Assembly: GCA_029204225.1 (NCBI GenBank)
Contig: CM055111.1
Coordinates: 46,746,255 to 46,810,254, forward strand
DNA from: Diphasiastrum complanatum
Taxonomy: Eukaryota > Streptophyta > Lycopodiopsida > Lycopodiales > Lycopodiaceae
Direction: 5' to 3'
DNA length: 64,000 nt
Shown: one piece after another, positions 22,685-33,632 of the stretch
Position numbering within the stretch: the first letter of the stretch is position 1
Layout of the letters: each line of letters starts with the position of its first letter
The notes under the pieces: model-generated
Told to the model about the DNA's origin: nothing
The model's database searches: none
What the model saw: only the letters and a program-made list of their open reading frames with translations
Translations under genes and position numbers: made by a program

Positions 22685-23708
22685 TGTTGGTCTACTCTTA
22701 GAGAGTGGTTTGGATGTCCACTTTAATCATGGTGTTTGCTTCATCTTGGAGAATGATGTTTGCATTGCAAAGGGATTTAAACATGGAAGATTGTTTAAGT
22801 TGGAAGCTAGTGTTGCTTTTGAAAGAATGAGCTTGGCGAAGGAGGAGATCACTCAAGAGGAGATCTTGGCAAAGTGTGATCTTCCTTGCATTGAGGAGGA
22901 GCATCAAAAGGAGGAAGATCTTGAGGATCAGCTTCAAAGCATGAGAGTTCCAAGGGAGTCCTCAATGACAATGGCCGAGTCATCAAATTGCATGCAAATT
23001 GTCCATTCAAGTGTGCATCTTGCAAGGGTGGTGGGCATTGGAGAGTCTACTATCTTTGAATACTTTTTGGAAAGTATTAGTAGACATGAGGTGACTTGTT
23101 TCTTACCTTTAAGATCCATGGTGTTTATTACTTTGTATGACAAGACAATGAAATGGGATGCTTTGAAATCTAGATTTGTTGTTGATAAAGCAATTTCATT
23201 GGATAACTATTTTTGTAATAGTTTGAATAGAGTCATAAAAGATGAAACATCATTTGCTTTAGAAATCTTTGTGTCCACATGCTTTGTGCATGATCATTCC
23301 AATCTAAGGACCAAAGATTATCCTATTTCAATGATAGGAATAATGGTAGTGTTTTGCTCTTCAAGTAGAGATTGTAGAATCTACTTGTTTTCAACCAAAG
23401 AATTTGTCAATGGTGGAAATGTGATCTTTCAAGAGTGGAAGATTTGTAAACTTGAAGAAGCACCTTTGGATCAACACATTATTCAATTCATTGATGTTTT
23501 GGAGTCAAGTCAAGTGGAGGATCAAGCTCAAGACCCGAGGACTCCAAGAAGAATCTTGAGTATCAAGATAGAGTCATCAGGGCTCAATCATATGGATCAA
23601 GCAAGGCAAGTTGTCTTTGGCAACATTATTTATGCACTTAATATTTTAATTGATGTATCTTCAAGTGCACAAAATGCCTTGGAATCCATGGCTTGGCATG
23701 ATGTTTAG
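22641..23708 (+). pseudogene. Copia-1 chimeric frame: pol edges around an unrelated ~0.5 kb segment
   Basis: The left part matches the post-protease region (GLDVHFNHGVCFI...GRLFKLEASVA...LAKEEITQEE, up to about 22,862). The expected WHKRMGH and the whole integrase catalytic core are absent. About 510 bases (22,865-23,375) encode unrelated residues but stay open. The right part resumes copia similarity after the integrase: RIYLFSTKEFVNGGNVIF, RTPRR, then MDQARQV near the frame end. RT and RNase H are missing; the purine tract follows about 200 bases later. The foreign segment has no motif I recognise. An extremely diverged integrase is possible, but no DDE residues are visible. Confidence 0.75.
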
Positions 23709-23908
23709 TTTTGAAGTGTGCTACATGTATATAGACACATTTATGGAACATCTTGTAAGGGATCCTCTAAGAGGTGGTGAAAAATTCTTCATGGACATCA
23801 TTCTCTATTGGAGTCTCAAAATTTCCTTGTTTGTAGCTGGATTTTTTAGATACTTCTAAAAGCTTTCATTCATCTATCAAGAGAGTTGTAAATAGATCAA
23901 GCTAAATT

Positions 23909-23915
23909 TGAGGAG
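23909..23915 (+). other. Polypurine tract of copia-1
   Basis: A short purine run (GAGGAG) immediately before the 3' LTR. Confidence 0.6.
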
Positions 23916-24618
23916 TGTGAAGAATTGCCAAAAATTGGCAAATCTAGCTTGATCAAAAACCATGTAGAATAGTGTAAATTGTGTACACAAGTGGGTCCCA
24001 CATATGTGAGGCCATGATGCCACATGGGAAACCCATCCTAATGTAGGTTAGGTCAAGTCAAGAGAGTTGGTCACGTCTATTTGGTGGTCATCCCTACTTT
24101 ATAGGACCTACACCTAAGTTTAAGGTGAAAATTTGACCAACTAGCTACCTACCAAGCATAACTCTAGGAAATAGATTAGGGTTTCATTTTAGGTCAAGGA
24201 GAGTGAGTTAACTTCCTTATTACATGCTGGAAATCCACCTAACTTCAAGAAGGAAGTCGAATTTGCTATGTATTCCCTCTCTCCATAGTGAGAAGATAGA
24301 AAATTTTTGGAGCTCATTGGCAATCTCAAGCTAGTTCACTATGTACATTGAGTTTTTGTGATCCAAATGAAACCAAATCAATTTCTACTTGTTTCTCAGG
24401 TTGAAGGCCGTGTACTACAGCCTGTAGTACACACGTGTGGTCTCGGATTTCAATGTTTATCAATGCTTTTGATTGTTAATGCTTGTTGTTTGTCAAATTG
24501 CCAATCTAGATCAATTTTTTTGTGTCTAGTTTTTTGATAAATTGTTAAGCAAACATCCAATCACTCTTGTGGATCTTTTGTAGATCCATTTATGCTCCTA
24601 AAGTACAGTACTTTCACA
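23916..24618 (+). repeat. Copia-1 3' LTR
   Basis: 703 bp, TGTGAAG...TTTCACA, about 98% identical by eye to 14,176-14,876. Confidence 0.95.
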
Positions 24619-24619
24619 C

Positions 24620-24690
24620 ATGAGTTCTTGATTGAAGATGAAGACGAACCTCTAGGTGCACAGGAGTTAGCTAGATACAAGAAGAGATCT
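24620..24690 (+). repeat. 71-bp copy of copia-1 gag outside the 3' LTR
   Basis: Matches 21,657-21,727 with one mismatch (GACGAA against GATGAA). It lies one base after the 3' LTR and joins directly to Helentron helicase sequence. There is no PBS or leader between LTR and gag piece, so it is not the start of a second intact element. Confidence 0.95.
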
Positions 24691-26108
24691 CACTGGATTA
24701 ACCAACAATCTTATAAACCCATTCCGAATACGCCAAATATTCCTTACATGTGCCATACTAATAAAGAAATGGAAACACACAATGAACAAGCTTTTAAGCA
24801 AGCAAAGGACACCAATTTTTACCTACATGCAAGGGATACACGCTCTTGCACATGTAGCAAATCAATATCCATTCCTAAAAAACCAAGAAACACTGTTGGT
24901 TTATGGAAAACTATAGTTGTCAAAACAGGCATGCTTGTTGAAATATGTAGTTCAAACATCAATATTGAAGATGGTCTTGTAAATGGTGCTGATGGTCTAT
25001 TTCAAACAAAAATGACCACAATGGCAACTGATATTATTTGGATTCAATTTCTCGATTCACGCATTGGCCTGAAAACGCGACTTGCTCATAGTCACTTCTA
25101 TACAATGAAACATATACCAGAAACATGTACACCAATTTACAAAGTTAGTAAAGAATTCCAAATAGGATCCTCATTTTTAAATACTAGTACACGAAACCAG
25201 TTTCCTATACAACTTCTTGTTGCTTGGACTATACATCGTGCACAAGGTCTAACGATGGAACATGTAATTTTCAATCCTACCAGAACCAACAAACATGGCT
25301 TGACATATACAGCTCTATCTAGAATATGAAATATTAAAAATTTATATTTAACCACCCCGCTCCATAATCAACAATTGAAAGTCGACCCATGTATTAGAAA
25401 AAAAATGCACCGCCTTTGCAATCATGCAAATTGGCGCATTCAAATTCCTATCATGGAGCATTTCAGAACTACACACCTTGTTATTCAATCTTTAAACAAT
25501 GTCTCATTGCAAAAACATGAAATTGATATTTTAGCGGATTACAATTTGATGAGCTCAAATATCTTGTGTTTCCAAGAAACAAGAAATCACAACCAAGCAT
25601 CATACTTGACCAGGAATTTCCATGCCATACAAAATTACTGCTTCTTTGGCACAACCATATACTATGACCGTACCCAACAATTGCATTGTTATGTCATACA
25701 CAATACAGATGTCGCAGAAATTATCAAAGCTTATTTCAATGTGAACAAACCATATAGTATGATTGTGCTTGCAATGTATCGAAAACCGAATTCAAATTTG
25801 ATGAGTTTCTTGAATACAATAGAGGATATATTACAAAATGCGTCCACAGACATACCAACACCAATGACCATTCTTGGAGACTTCAATATCAATATGCTTG
25901 CTTGCAACAACCATGCCAACCATCTTACGACATTCATGCAAAAACATGGTTTCCAACAAACTATCACTACACCAACAACATTGTATGGAAGCCAATTAGA
26001 TCATATATGGACAAATGCACCCAACTCAAAAAACTTTTACGAAGTCACACTGTTATTGGAGTGACCACTCACCAATTTATTACCTATATAGTGACCCAAA
26101 TATCGTGT
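24691..26108 (+). pseudogene. Helentron helicase C-terminus fused to EEP endonuclease domain
   Basis: The PIF1-like helicase part shows EDGLVNGADG, the motif V/VI block (FPIQLLVAWTIHRAQGLTME) and TYTALSRI; the Walker A and B half is absent. After one TGA at 25,327-25,329 (SRI*NIKNLYLTTPL) the same frame runs into an endonuclease/exonuclease/phosphatase domain: CFQETRNHN (metal-binding Glu), VLAMYRKPN, LGDFNINML (catalytic Asp/Asn), SQLDHIWTN, and, after a frameshift near 26,045, YWSDHSPIY (catalytic Asp-His) to a stop near 26,108. All expected EEP motifs are present. In Helentrons this domain is thought to cut target or element DNA. The 24,592-24,690 start of this frame is LTR and gag filler, not helicase. 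Confidence 0.9.
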
Positions 26109-26387
26109 AAGTCTCCTTCATCGAGTTCCTATTGCTGGAAGTGGTGTTGGTTCTCATGGAGCTCAACATAAAGAGTAGCATTACTGTCATTGCATTCTTG
26201 GACAAGATCAGAACAACCCTGTAACTGCCCTGCCTTCTGACTTGCATCAAACAATAACTTTTAAACCACCTTCTAACATTCACATTTCCCACATGCAATT
26301 TTTTGTACTGAGATGACTTTCCCCATCTTTTGTGTCACATTCACATTTACTCTAACACATGTAAAATAAAATAAAGTACCAACCTAA

Positions 26388-26408
26388 GTGGCTTGCCACA
26401 GGCCCTAG
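26388..26408 (+). other. Candidate Helitron-type 3' end: hairpin then CTAG
   Basis: GTGGCTTGCCAC (26,388-26,399) can fold as a 4-5 bp stem and is followed by CTAG (26,405-26,408) and a T. Canonical Helitrons end with a hairpin, then CTRR, inserted before T. The stem is short, and Helentrons may end differently, so this is only a candidate. Confidence 0.3.
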
Positions 26409-29400
26409 TTTCTTCTTGTGAATAACATGTTGAAAGTCTCGTGGGAGAGAGAAGCAGGATGCAGAACTGTAGGAGCATTGGAGGAGGCTGGAACAAATCT
26501 TACTATAGGAAAGAGTTGAGATAAACTGCACAATCTAATTGCAATAGGTGTCCTACGTTGATATTCAAGAGGGACAGAAAATCATCAGAAAATTTCCAAA
26601 GAATGCAAGCTTTGATATGAGGAAAAACTAAAGATTCCAGGTCGTCTTCAATACCAAGAACTTCACCAAGGTTAGAGAGTAGGTCAAAGAGTAGACACTT
26701 AAGCCTCGGAGGAAAGAACAGAAGAGAGAAATGAACCGGTAGAAAGATAGAATCCGCATTCTGCAAGTTAAAAGTCTTGCTGAACTTATAGCACATGAAA
26801 CGAAGAGGAGAGGAAAGAAGGAGTGAATGTCCTCAACTGTGCCAAAGTGAAGGAGAAAACAATTATTGGCAAGTGCCTCGAAGCCAGAAAAGGATTCAAA
26901 GTAGGGAAAAATGAGCAGGTTAATAAACTCTTTGATTAGGAGCAGATCAGGTTGCAAATCACCAAGAGGAGAGCTAGCGAAGGTTCAAATTAAGAAACTT
27001 TAGATGCGTTGAGAGCATCAATGTCAGGAAGAAAGGAATAAGAAAGAAGGCCATTAACAAACATTTTCGATTCAAAAGAAATCTTCACTCGCTTGCGGGA
27101 AAGGAAAAACCGTGTCACATTTATGAGCGTGATAAGCCATGGAAAGCGACAGTGGGAACTACTAGTGACACAAAATCTAAAGTGTAAAGGCCAAAGAAGA
27201 AGGGAAACAACAAAGGAAGAAGGAAGTATATCACAGATCCGAGTAGAGCCAAAGGGAGTAACGTAAAGCCTGGTATCCCTATCTGTGTTGAAAAATACAA
27301 GGCAGAGAAAAAGGTCAGCACCCACCACCACAGTAGCCAAATAGCAAAGGGTCAGAGGCTGTGCTGAGAAACACAAGGCGAGAAACCCAAAACCCTGAGC
27401 AAGTCCTACTACAGTACAGGATCAGCACTAGGCTGAGAACAGACTCTTGATCACCACAACTAATCAGAAGGTACAAATCAAGAATTGACTTGAGGGAATC
27501 AGCGATACCTCGACAACGTAGAACACAAACAATGCAAGAACAATGCTTGTGTAACGTGTTGAAGAACACAATGAGGGTGCCCAAGAGCTAGGTGCAAGAC
27601 CCCAAAAGGAGCAAGGTATGTTGAACAAATGAGAGAGCTCATGAACCAAGAACAAGATACCTAAGGGAGCAAAGACAGCTCCAAACTGGCACCAGTATCT
27701 CTATCTCTGCCCTGATAAGCAAGAGCAGACTCTCAGCCAAACTGCACACCACACAACTAGCTTTTAGATATTATTAGTATTTGCTCGATATTGGTAGTCC
27801 TATCATAGTACATAGGATATTGAACAACAGTTCAGCTCTAAACCATCCGCATTGACCGCCCCACTTTGCCCATTCTGCTCCGCTTCCAATTGTAATTTAT
27901 TTTACATGAGAAAGTCGAATGGTTTACATGCTATGGCATCCACGCCTTTTGTGGTATTGGAAAATGAAAAGCCAATTATAATAAACGGCAATAAAAGAAA
28001 AAAATAAAAGTGGACATAATACCATAAAGAAAGATGTGCTAGAGATTGTCATGACACCTATCAAGAGGCATTGAGAGGATTATTAGTAGTACAAAGTGGA
28101 GACAACCACAGTAACTTCCAAAGTTGTCTCACATTGAAGACTTCACAAGTGACATGTTTGTATACATTGAAATCCATTGAGATTTTTGCATCTAGTTAGT
28201 ATTTCTTGTAGTTAGAAAAAGAATGTAGGTAATATGACATGGCATGCCATGTGCTACATAATCGGTGAACCACGGAGAGAATGAAACTCGCAAAACTCGC
28301 AAAACTCGTAGTGGGGAGACATAGGAAAATAATGGATTCTCCAAGCCTTTAAAAAATCTGAATTTTTTATTAATAGTAGGTAGATGGCTTAGTAAGGTAG
28401 TTCCATTCATTCGTTCATTTTGTTAGCACACTATTGGCTTGCTAATCTAAAGTAAAGGATGTAGGTTGTTGTAGAGTGATACATGGCAATTATGGAGATA
28501 TGGAGAGTATTTAAAGTTGTTTAGCTTTGGGTTTGTTGGGATTTAGTGCCCTTTTGTTATGAGAAAAGCATTATTTGATAGCATAACTAAAAAATGTTCG
28601 AGCAAGGTAAAATGACATTTACGTTTTGTTATTCTATGTTTATGATATTTTGCTAATGACTTTAGGTGCAAATGGTTTAAATGAGTTAACTATTTTGATT
28701 TTTTACTCGCCTTCATATTTGGGCTTTGTTGAGTACTTCCACTATTATAACATTTTTTGTGTTTGCTAGTGCTAATGGTGAGAATATGTGTAAATCCTAG
28801 GAAAGTTTTAGGAAAGACACATTTAGTTAGACATTTCACATGGTAGAAGTAGAGAACTATTATGTGGGCACCTAAAGAAGAAGGAAAAAGAAAATTCAAA
28901 AAAGGATCAAAGAGGAGTATAAAATTTGTAGTATCAAAATATTTGGGATTGATGTAAGACATCATGAGAATATTAATGTTTATGAAAGTAGTCTTCTAAT
29001 CATACGTTTTTATCGAATTTGAGTCCTTAGAATGGGCCCTCGAACAACCATTATCTACTTCATAATAGGCTCTGGTATATTCATCAATACTTATGACCCC
29101 GGTCTCATCCAACATTGTAAAAACATCATTAAGGTGGATATTTAGTCATGCCACTTTTAGATTTTGCTACACCATTAGAAGGTGGGTTGGCCTTGCACCT
29201 TTAGTCACAAGGAGAAATGAACTCATCCTCATTTCATTATAGTATATACCATGGCCCATTAGTACTATTTTATAACATACAATTGAGAATCTAGATATTT
29301 ACTTAAGATTCCTCTTAGCCTCCACACCATAAAGTGCACTTTGGATAATTTCTTGGTATTTTAAGTTGTTAGTCATTGGGTCTAAGTGATAGATTATGTA

Positions 29401-30949
29401 CTAAGTATCCTTCGTGAGAATATGGGATATCGTTGGTAGCACGTTAAGCTGCGAGAGAGGCGAAGATTCTTACAAGGCATTGAATGAAGGATACTAGACG
29501 TGACATTTGGAGATGGACATCTTAGATTAAAAGTATTCTAAACCACTGCAATGGCCTATAACCAGACTTCTCTTGGCCAGCCACAAGATGCTACATTCAT
29601 GTTTTGTCTCGCACAAATGCTACATATACATTTTATCATACATTCTTCTAAATATTTGGTACTTTGGCTAGAAAAATACATGCCAACATCTTTAGAGTAG
29701 TGAACAGCATCCCTTATATTTGGGAAGTTGCACATAACAATGCGTTGAAGATCTATAGTGGAGAGAAACTGGTGCAGCTCACTGGCGTGTGGCAATGGGT
29801 CCAAATCCAACGGTGTGAAGTGGGTGAGGTTAAAAATCCATGTACTTCTAGGAAAAAACTTGCAAGTTGTGGAAACTTCTCTCACATGTTGGTCTCCTTT
29901 TTGTCCTCCTCATAATAGGGCTCCAAATTTGACGTGCGTGCATTGCCTTTCATTTCATATGGGGTGTAAATTTCACATTACCTCCCAAACAACCTTCAAA
30001 TGAAATTCTTGGTTTTTCTTAACTTTCAAATCACTTAAAATAACCTTCTTGTTGTTTAGCTGAATATTTGACGGTCCTTAAACTGATATGAAATTACGCT
30101 TTTTTTGACTGATTGTTTCTGCCTTCAGTATTGAAAGACAAGTAAGCCTTCCTTGGAAGTTGGGTCTTGACAAAGTCTTGATAACAAGGAGAAGCCTGGG
30201 AGTCAAGACAAAAATAAAAAAATTCATGAGATCTTTTGATCATATCTGGTTATCCTTCCTTGATTTTCAGGTATTTTCCGTGCAGATTTTTGGGTATTCC
30301 ATGCAAGATCTGGAATCTCATCTATCTACAACATCTTTGCGTTCTCGCATGTGGGGTAACAATGAAGGATCTTGCTTTTCATACTTCATGTCAGGATACT
30401 CTGCTTCTCATAAATTTTAAGTATGACTCTATGAGCTCACGAAAGACAGTGCAATTTTTTATTTGGACAAAGCGCATTGATCTGGAAATGCTCTACTTGC
30501 CTCACTGCCAGGTACAGGTAGTGCCACTGTGTGACAGACATGAAACCGTAGCAGTTTTGCTGGTCCTCATCTTTGACGTAAGTTTATAGCTTGATGGGTA
30601 TTAAGAAGTTGAATTACCTCCGGATGTGAATCCTGGAGACTTTGGTCCATCCATTACCCATCCGAAGTATGTGAAAAATACTCCTGTCTTCAAACTCAGA
30701 CTCTGATCATACTCAGGGTTAAAGACCTGTAATTTCTATGCGAGTGATAAGTAGGACTAGTTCAGTAGCTTGAGGATATGATCATGGCTTGGACCGAGTC
30801 TTGAGCTCCATAAGAGAAGACTATTTTTACTGATAAAAACTAACACTCGATAATTCCTCACTGATGGAAGCATGCTCTAAGACCAGGGCAAAGCTGTACA
30901 GAATAATATAGGTGCAGAAAGTAGGAAAGAGCTGTTATACAAGGCTGAA
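26409..30949. other. Long stretch without a recognised gene
   Basis: Composition changes at about 26,400, becoming purine-rich up to 27,700 and AT-rich afterwards. Open frames on the minus strand (26,990-27,376; 27,315-27,584; 29,556-29,885) have no motif I know. A short triple repeat (AAACTCG) is at 28,286-28,310. The sequence from 30,600 may be the 5' flank or an upstream exon of the PHD gene, since the frame is open upstream of its ATG for at least 14 codons and an AG acceptor precedes it near 30,899. Confidence 0.35.
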
Positions 30950-31627
30950 ATGGAGGACTACAATAAAATAAAGACTTCAGAAGCGAGGCGGCTTGAGAAG
31001 TGGGCGGGCAAAGAGTGCAATATGTGCGGCGATGTAGGTTTTTATGAAGAGCTTTTCAGATGCACAAGATGCCAAGCGAGGTATCAGCACACGTAAGTCT
31101 CGATGATTCATTTAGCTTCTCATGTGAATTGTGATGGCAGCACAAACTAGTAGCAAACGGTTCTTACATTTTGCAAATGAACATTTTCTAAGTTCTAATT
31201 GAAGGAATATTTCTGCAGTTATTGCAGTATTACGTATCCCAACTTGGCAGTAGATCATCGATGGATATGTGATTGGTGCTCACATGTCGGGAGAACAGTA
31301 GCGGTGAAGCATCAGAAGATGAAGACCAGTCGAAGAAAGAATAAACATTCAATCAAAGCGCAATGGTGCAAATCCATTGATGCACTTGAGCTTTTATTAG
31401 TTGTGGGACAGTCAATACTAAGAGGAGAGGTTATAGCAGCAGATGGCAGTGTACATCAACAGGAGGTAAATCAGCAACAAGAGCTCAGGAAGCTGCAGTG
31501 CTCAACATTGAAAGAGAAAAGCAAACTCGGTGTAGACGAATTCAATCGATCGAGCAAAAATCCTTTCCGTTTAAAAACCTCATCGAAAGGGATTGCACGC
31601 CGATACAGGCTACTGTCTGATTTCTAG
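30950..31627 (+). CDS. PHD-finger protein gene, two exons (about 183 aa)
   Basis: PHD fingers usually read histone H3 tails in nuclear complexes. Exon 1 is 30,950-31,092 and exon 2 is 31,219-31,627, joined by a GTAAGT...TTTCTGCAG intron that keeps the frame. The zinc ligands form a perfect Cys4-His-Cys3 set: C23, C26, C38, C41, H47, C50, C65, C68, with W63 two residues before C65 as in PHD fingers; His47 and Cys50 come from different exons. A basic stretch at about residues 76-90 (HQKMKTSRRKNKHS) could be a nuclear signal, and the end reads RRYRLLSDF. The domain pattern (CGDVGFYEELFRC, CDWC) resembles a plant PHD/zinc-finger family of small proteins. The 5' end is uncertain: an upstream exon is possible. 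No stops or frameshifts were seen. Confidence 0.82.
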
Positions 31628-33306
31628 TGCTGATTGTCTAAGCAGCATAAGCGCATGTGCGTGAGCACCGCTATTCTTTTTGGTTTCTCCCGATGATTAC
31701 AGCTGCTTCATGACATTTCTGGAAGTGACTTCAAATTTTGGGACTGAAAGTTTAAAGATCAGCTTCCTCATCGATATTCAGCAGTCAATTATATGCTATA
31801 GTAGTGAAAGGATGAAAATTTATGCTCATCAATGTATGTAACTTCAACAATAATTAAACTTGCAAATCCTGTGGTTGCAACCAGCTACCATATATGCTTG
31901 CATAAATTTCAGCTAGTATTAATTCAAGCCTCATGACCTTGTATCATAGCATTTTAAACTGAGACCATAGTGCTGGAATTTGAGCTGTTAAAATGCAAAG
32001 TTTATATATCTGGACGGTTTAGCATTAATGAATCCTTCCAATTGTCAATTGCAGCTTGATGATCAGCTTATGGCAAAATGACCTAATAATTTTGAGTAGA
32101 GTTCTCATCATCTAGAAAACTAGATGGACTTTTCCTTCATTAAGTAATGAGCCACTTACTACTTCCTTTTCTTTCCATGAGATCCCATGTTCAACTTCAA
32201 TTTCAATGTGCATACAAATGAGGACATAACAGAATAAGGTGATTGATATATCATGTACGCAAGCAATTGAAATTGTTGAGACACAGAAAAACAAAGATTG
32301 CATTTTGGAAGAATTATAGAATTTAAGATAATTATTCTAATGCTCAAACTCACGAATGGGTGACACCTTATCTTTTAGCAAATTATCACAATAGCTTATT
32401 GCTATTAAGTCAAAGCTAGAAAATTAGATGGACTTGGAATAATACATTCAAGTGGTAAGTTGGTGAAGAATTATTTCTTCTTGTTGATGCCATTTGCATA
32501 AGGACATATAAGAGTAAAAAAATTGCATCAACATGATTCCAGCTTCTAATCTTCAAGCTTACATAGCCCTATCAATTTTCTACTTATAAACTATTTAATG
32601 CAAAAAGATACTCATATGATAATGAGCAACATTATTATACTACTGATATGAATTTATACTACAAGATTAACACCTAGTCCACATTCTAACTTGTATATGC
32701 TTACAAACTTCTGATAACAATCATTTACTTTTGTCATTGCATCATAAGTTCTGCATCATGAGTTCATCATATGTTAAGTTACAACCTAGAATATGTTAAC
32801 AATAACAAGAGCCTCCAACCTACATATGTGCTACAATATTAAACATTATACTTCCAAAATACTATTTCCCAAATGCTAAAACATGTTTATCTCAAACACT
32901 AAACAGATTTATCATTATGAAGTTATTAGCTTCTTAGCTTCAATGGTCTAGATATGACTATGATTTTTAAGTGGACCTTCCGATTTAGATTCCATAGCCC
33001 TTTTATATTTCCTCTTTGACTTATACCTTGATAAGCAAGACTGATCAACCTAGGAATATCAAGGCTTGAACACCCAAAACAACTTAAGAACATGGAGACT
33101 TCTAGCATCAATCTCATGAAAGTAAGAGCAATACAAGAGGGTATCCAAGCTTCGAGTCTCAAACCTGTATTCTCTTCTCTTGAGCTCAAGCAAAAAGACA
33201 TCTATATATCATACGCTATATGGGATGAGGCATACACATGTTGCTATTACAAGGCCCATCATGGGACATTTATGACATGGAAGAACTAAACTTCATGTTT
33301 CTCACA
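31628..33306. other. PHD gene 3' flank, dispersed repeat and probable decayed LTR
   Basis: AT-rich with no gene recognised. Part of it (32,311-32,420) is a dispersed repeat listed separately. The last several hundred bases up to 33,306 are probably the decayed 3' LTR of the minus-strand copia remnant, because its purine tract ends at 33,307 and the LTR edge would read TGTGAG on the minus strand. Confidence 0.35.
32311..32420 (+). repeat. Dispersed repeat, copy 1
   Basis: Shares an ordered motif set (TAATGCTCAAA, CTTTTAGCAAAT, TCACAATAGC, AAAGCTA) with 50,099-50,190. Family unknown. Confidence 0.6.
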
Positions 33307-33632
33307 ATCTCCCTCCAAGTTAAGTTTGCTTTAACAACTGAAAGCTCACATCTTAAACTCTTAAATTTATATCTAAACAAAGGTTTTGTGAAAATGTCGA
33401 CAAGTTGTTCACCGGTGTTGCAATGTACCACGTCCACTTCAGAATCTTTGATTAAAAGCTTTTCACAAATGAAATGGTAATTAACCTTTATGAGCTTCTT
33501 CTACATGCATTGTAAACTAGTCTCCTTGCCAACTAGATTCCACTTGGACTATCACTCTATATGACCATCTCTTGAACTTGTGGGATGCCCATATCCTTTA
33601 GGATTTTCTTTGGCCATTTACTTATTGTGTTG
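33307..33632 (-). pseudogene. Copia RNase H end, decayed
   Basis: Minus-strand frames give ILKDMGIPQ, then YHFICEKLL and LVDIFTKPL, the conserved C-terminal block of copia RNase H. Stops interrupt the segment near 33,500-33,560. A purine tract (33,307-33,317) and LTR edge follow. The upstream part is cut by CACTA-1, which begins at 33,633. Confidence 0.8.

Larger units (their letters stand above)
14176..24618 (+). mobile_element. Copia-1: chimeric, non-autonomous Ty1/copia element
   Basis: Bounded by two LTRs (701 and 703 bp) that start TGTGAAG and end TTTCACA, with a PBS after the first and a purine tract before the second. Internal content is gag and protease, then a foreign segment in place of the integrase core, then a post-integrase linker; there is no RT or RNase H. 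Copia-A sits in its leader (15,235-21,095). No target duplication is visible (GATTT left, CATGA right). The LTRs differ by roughly 16 substitutions by eye, so it is older than copia-A. Confidence 0.9.
7976..26408 (+). mobile_element. Decayed Helentron-type rolling-circle transposon, split by nested copia elements
   Basis: Three coding blocks in one orientation belong together: an RPA-like single-strand-binding protein (7,976-10,422), an HUH-type Rep (11,443-14,175), and a PIF1-like helicase C-terminus fused to an EEP endonuclease domain (24,691-26,108). Rep plus helicase defines Helitrons; an EEP domain at the C-terminus is the hallmark of the Helentron (Helitron2) branch. Copia-1 occupies 14,176-24,618, and the helicase N-terminal half with its Walker A motif is missing at the insertion site. 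Multiple frameshifts and stops show the element is dead. The limits are inferred: the left end is set at the first plausible RPA exon and the right end at a hairpin/CTAG candidate, so both could be off by kilobases. Confidence 0.75.

Noticed and set aside
22864..23380. Copia-1 middle segment as a diverged integrase
   Set aside because: No HHCC pattern, no DDE spacing and no similarity to the integrases of the five other copia copies here, although they match each other well.
26990..27655. Overlapping minus-strand frames with hydrophobic stretches
   Set aside because: Hydrophobic runs come from the purine-rich opposite strand; no conserved motif or start context.
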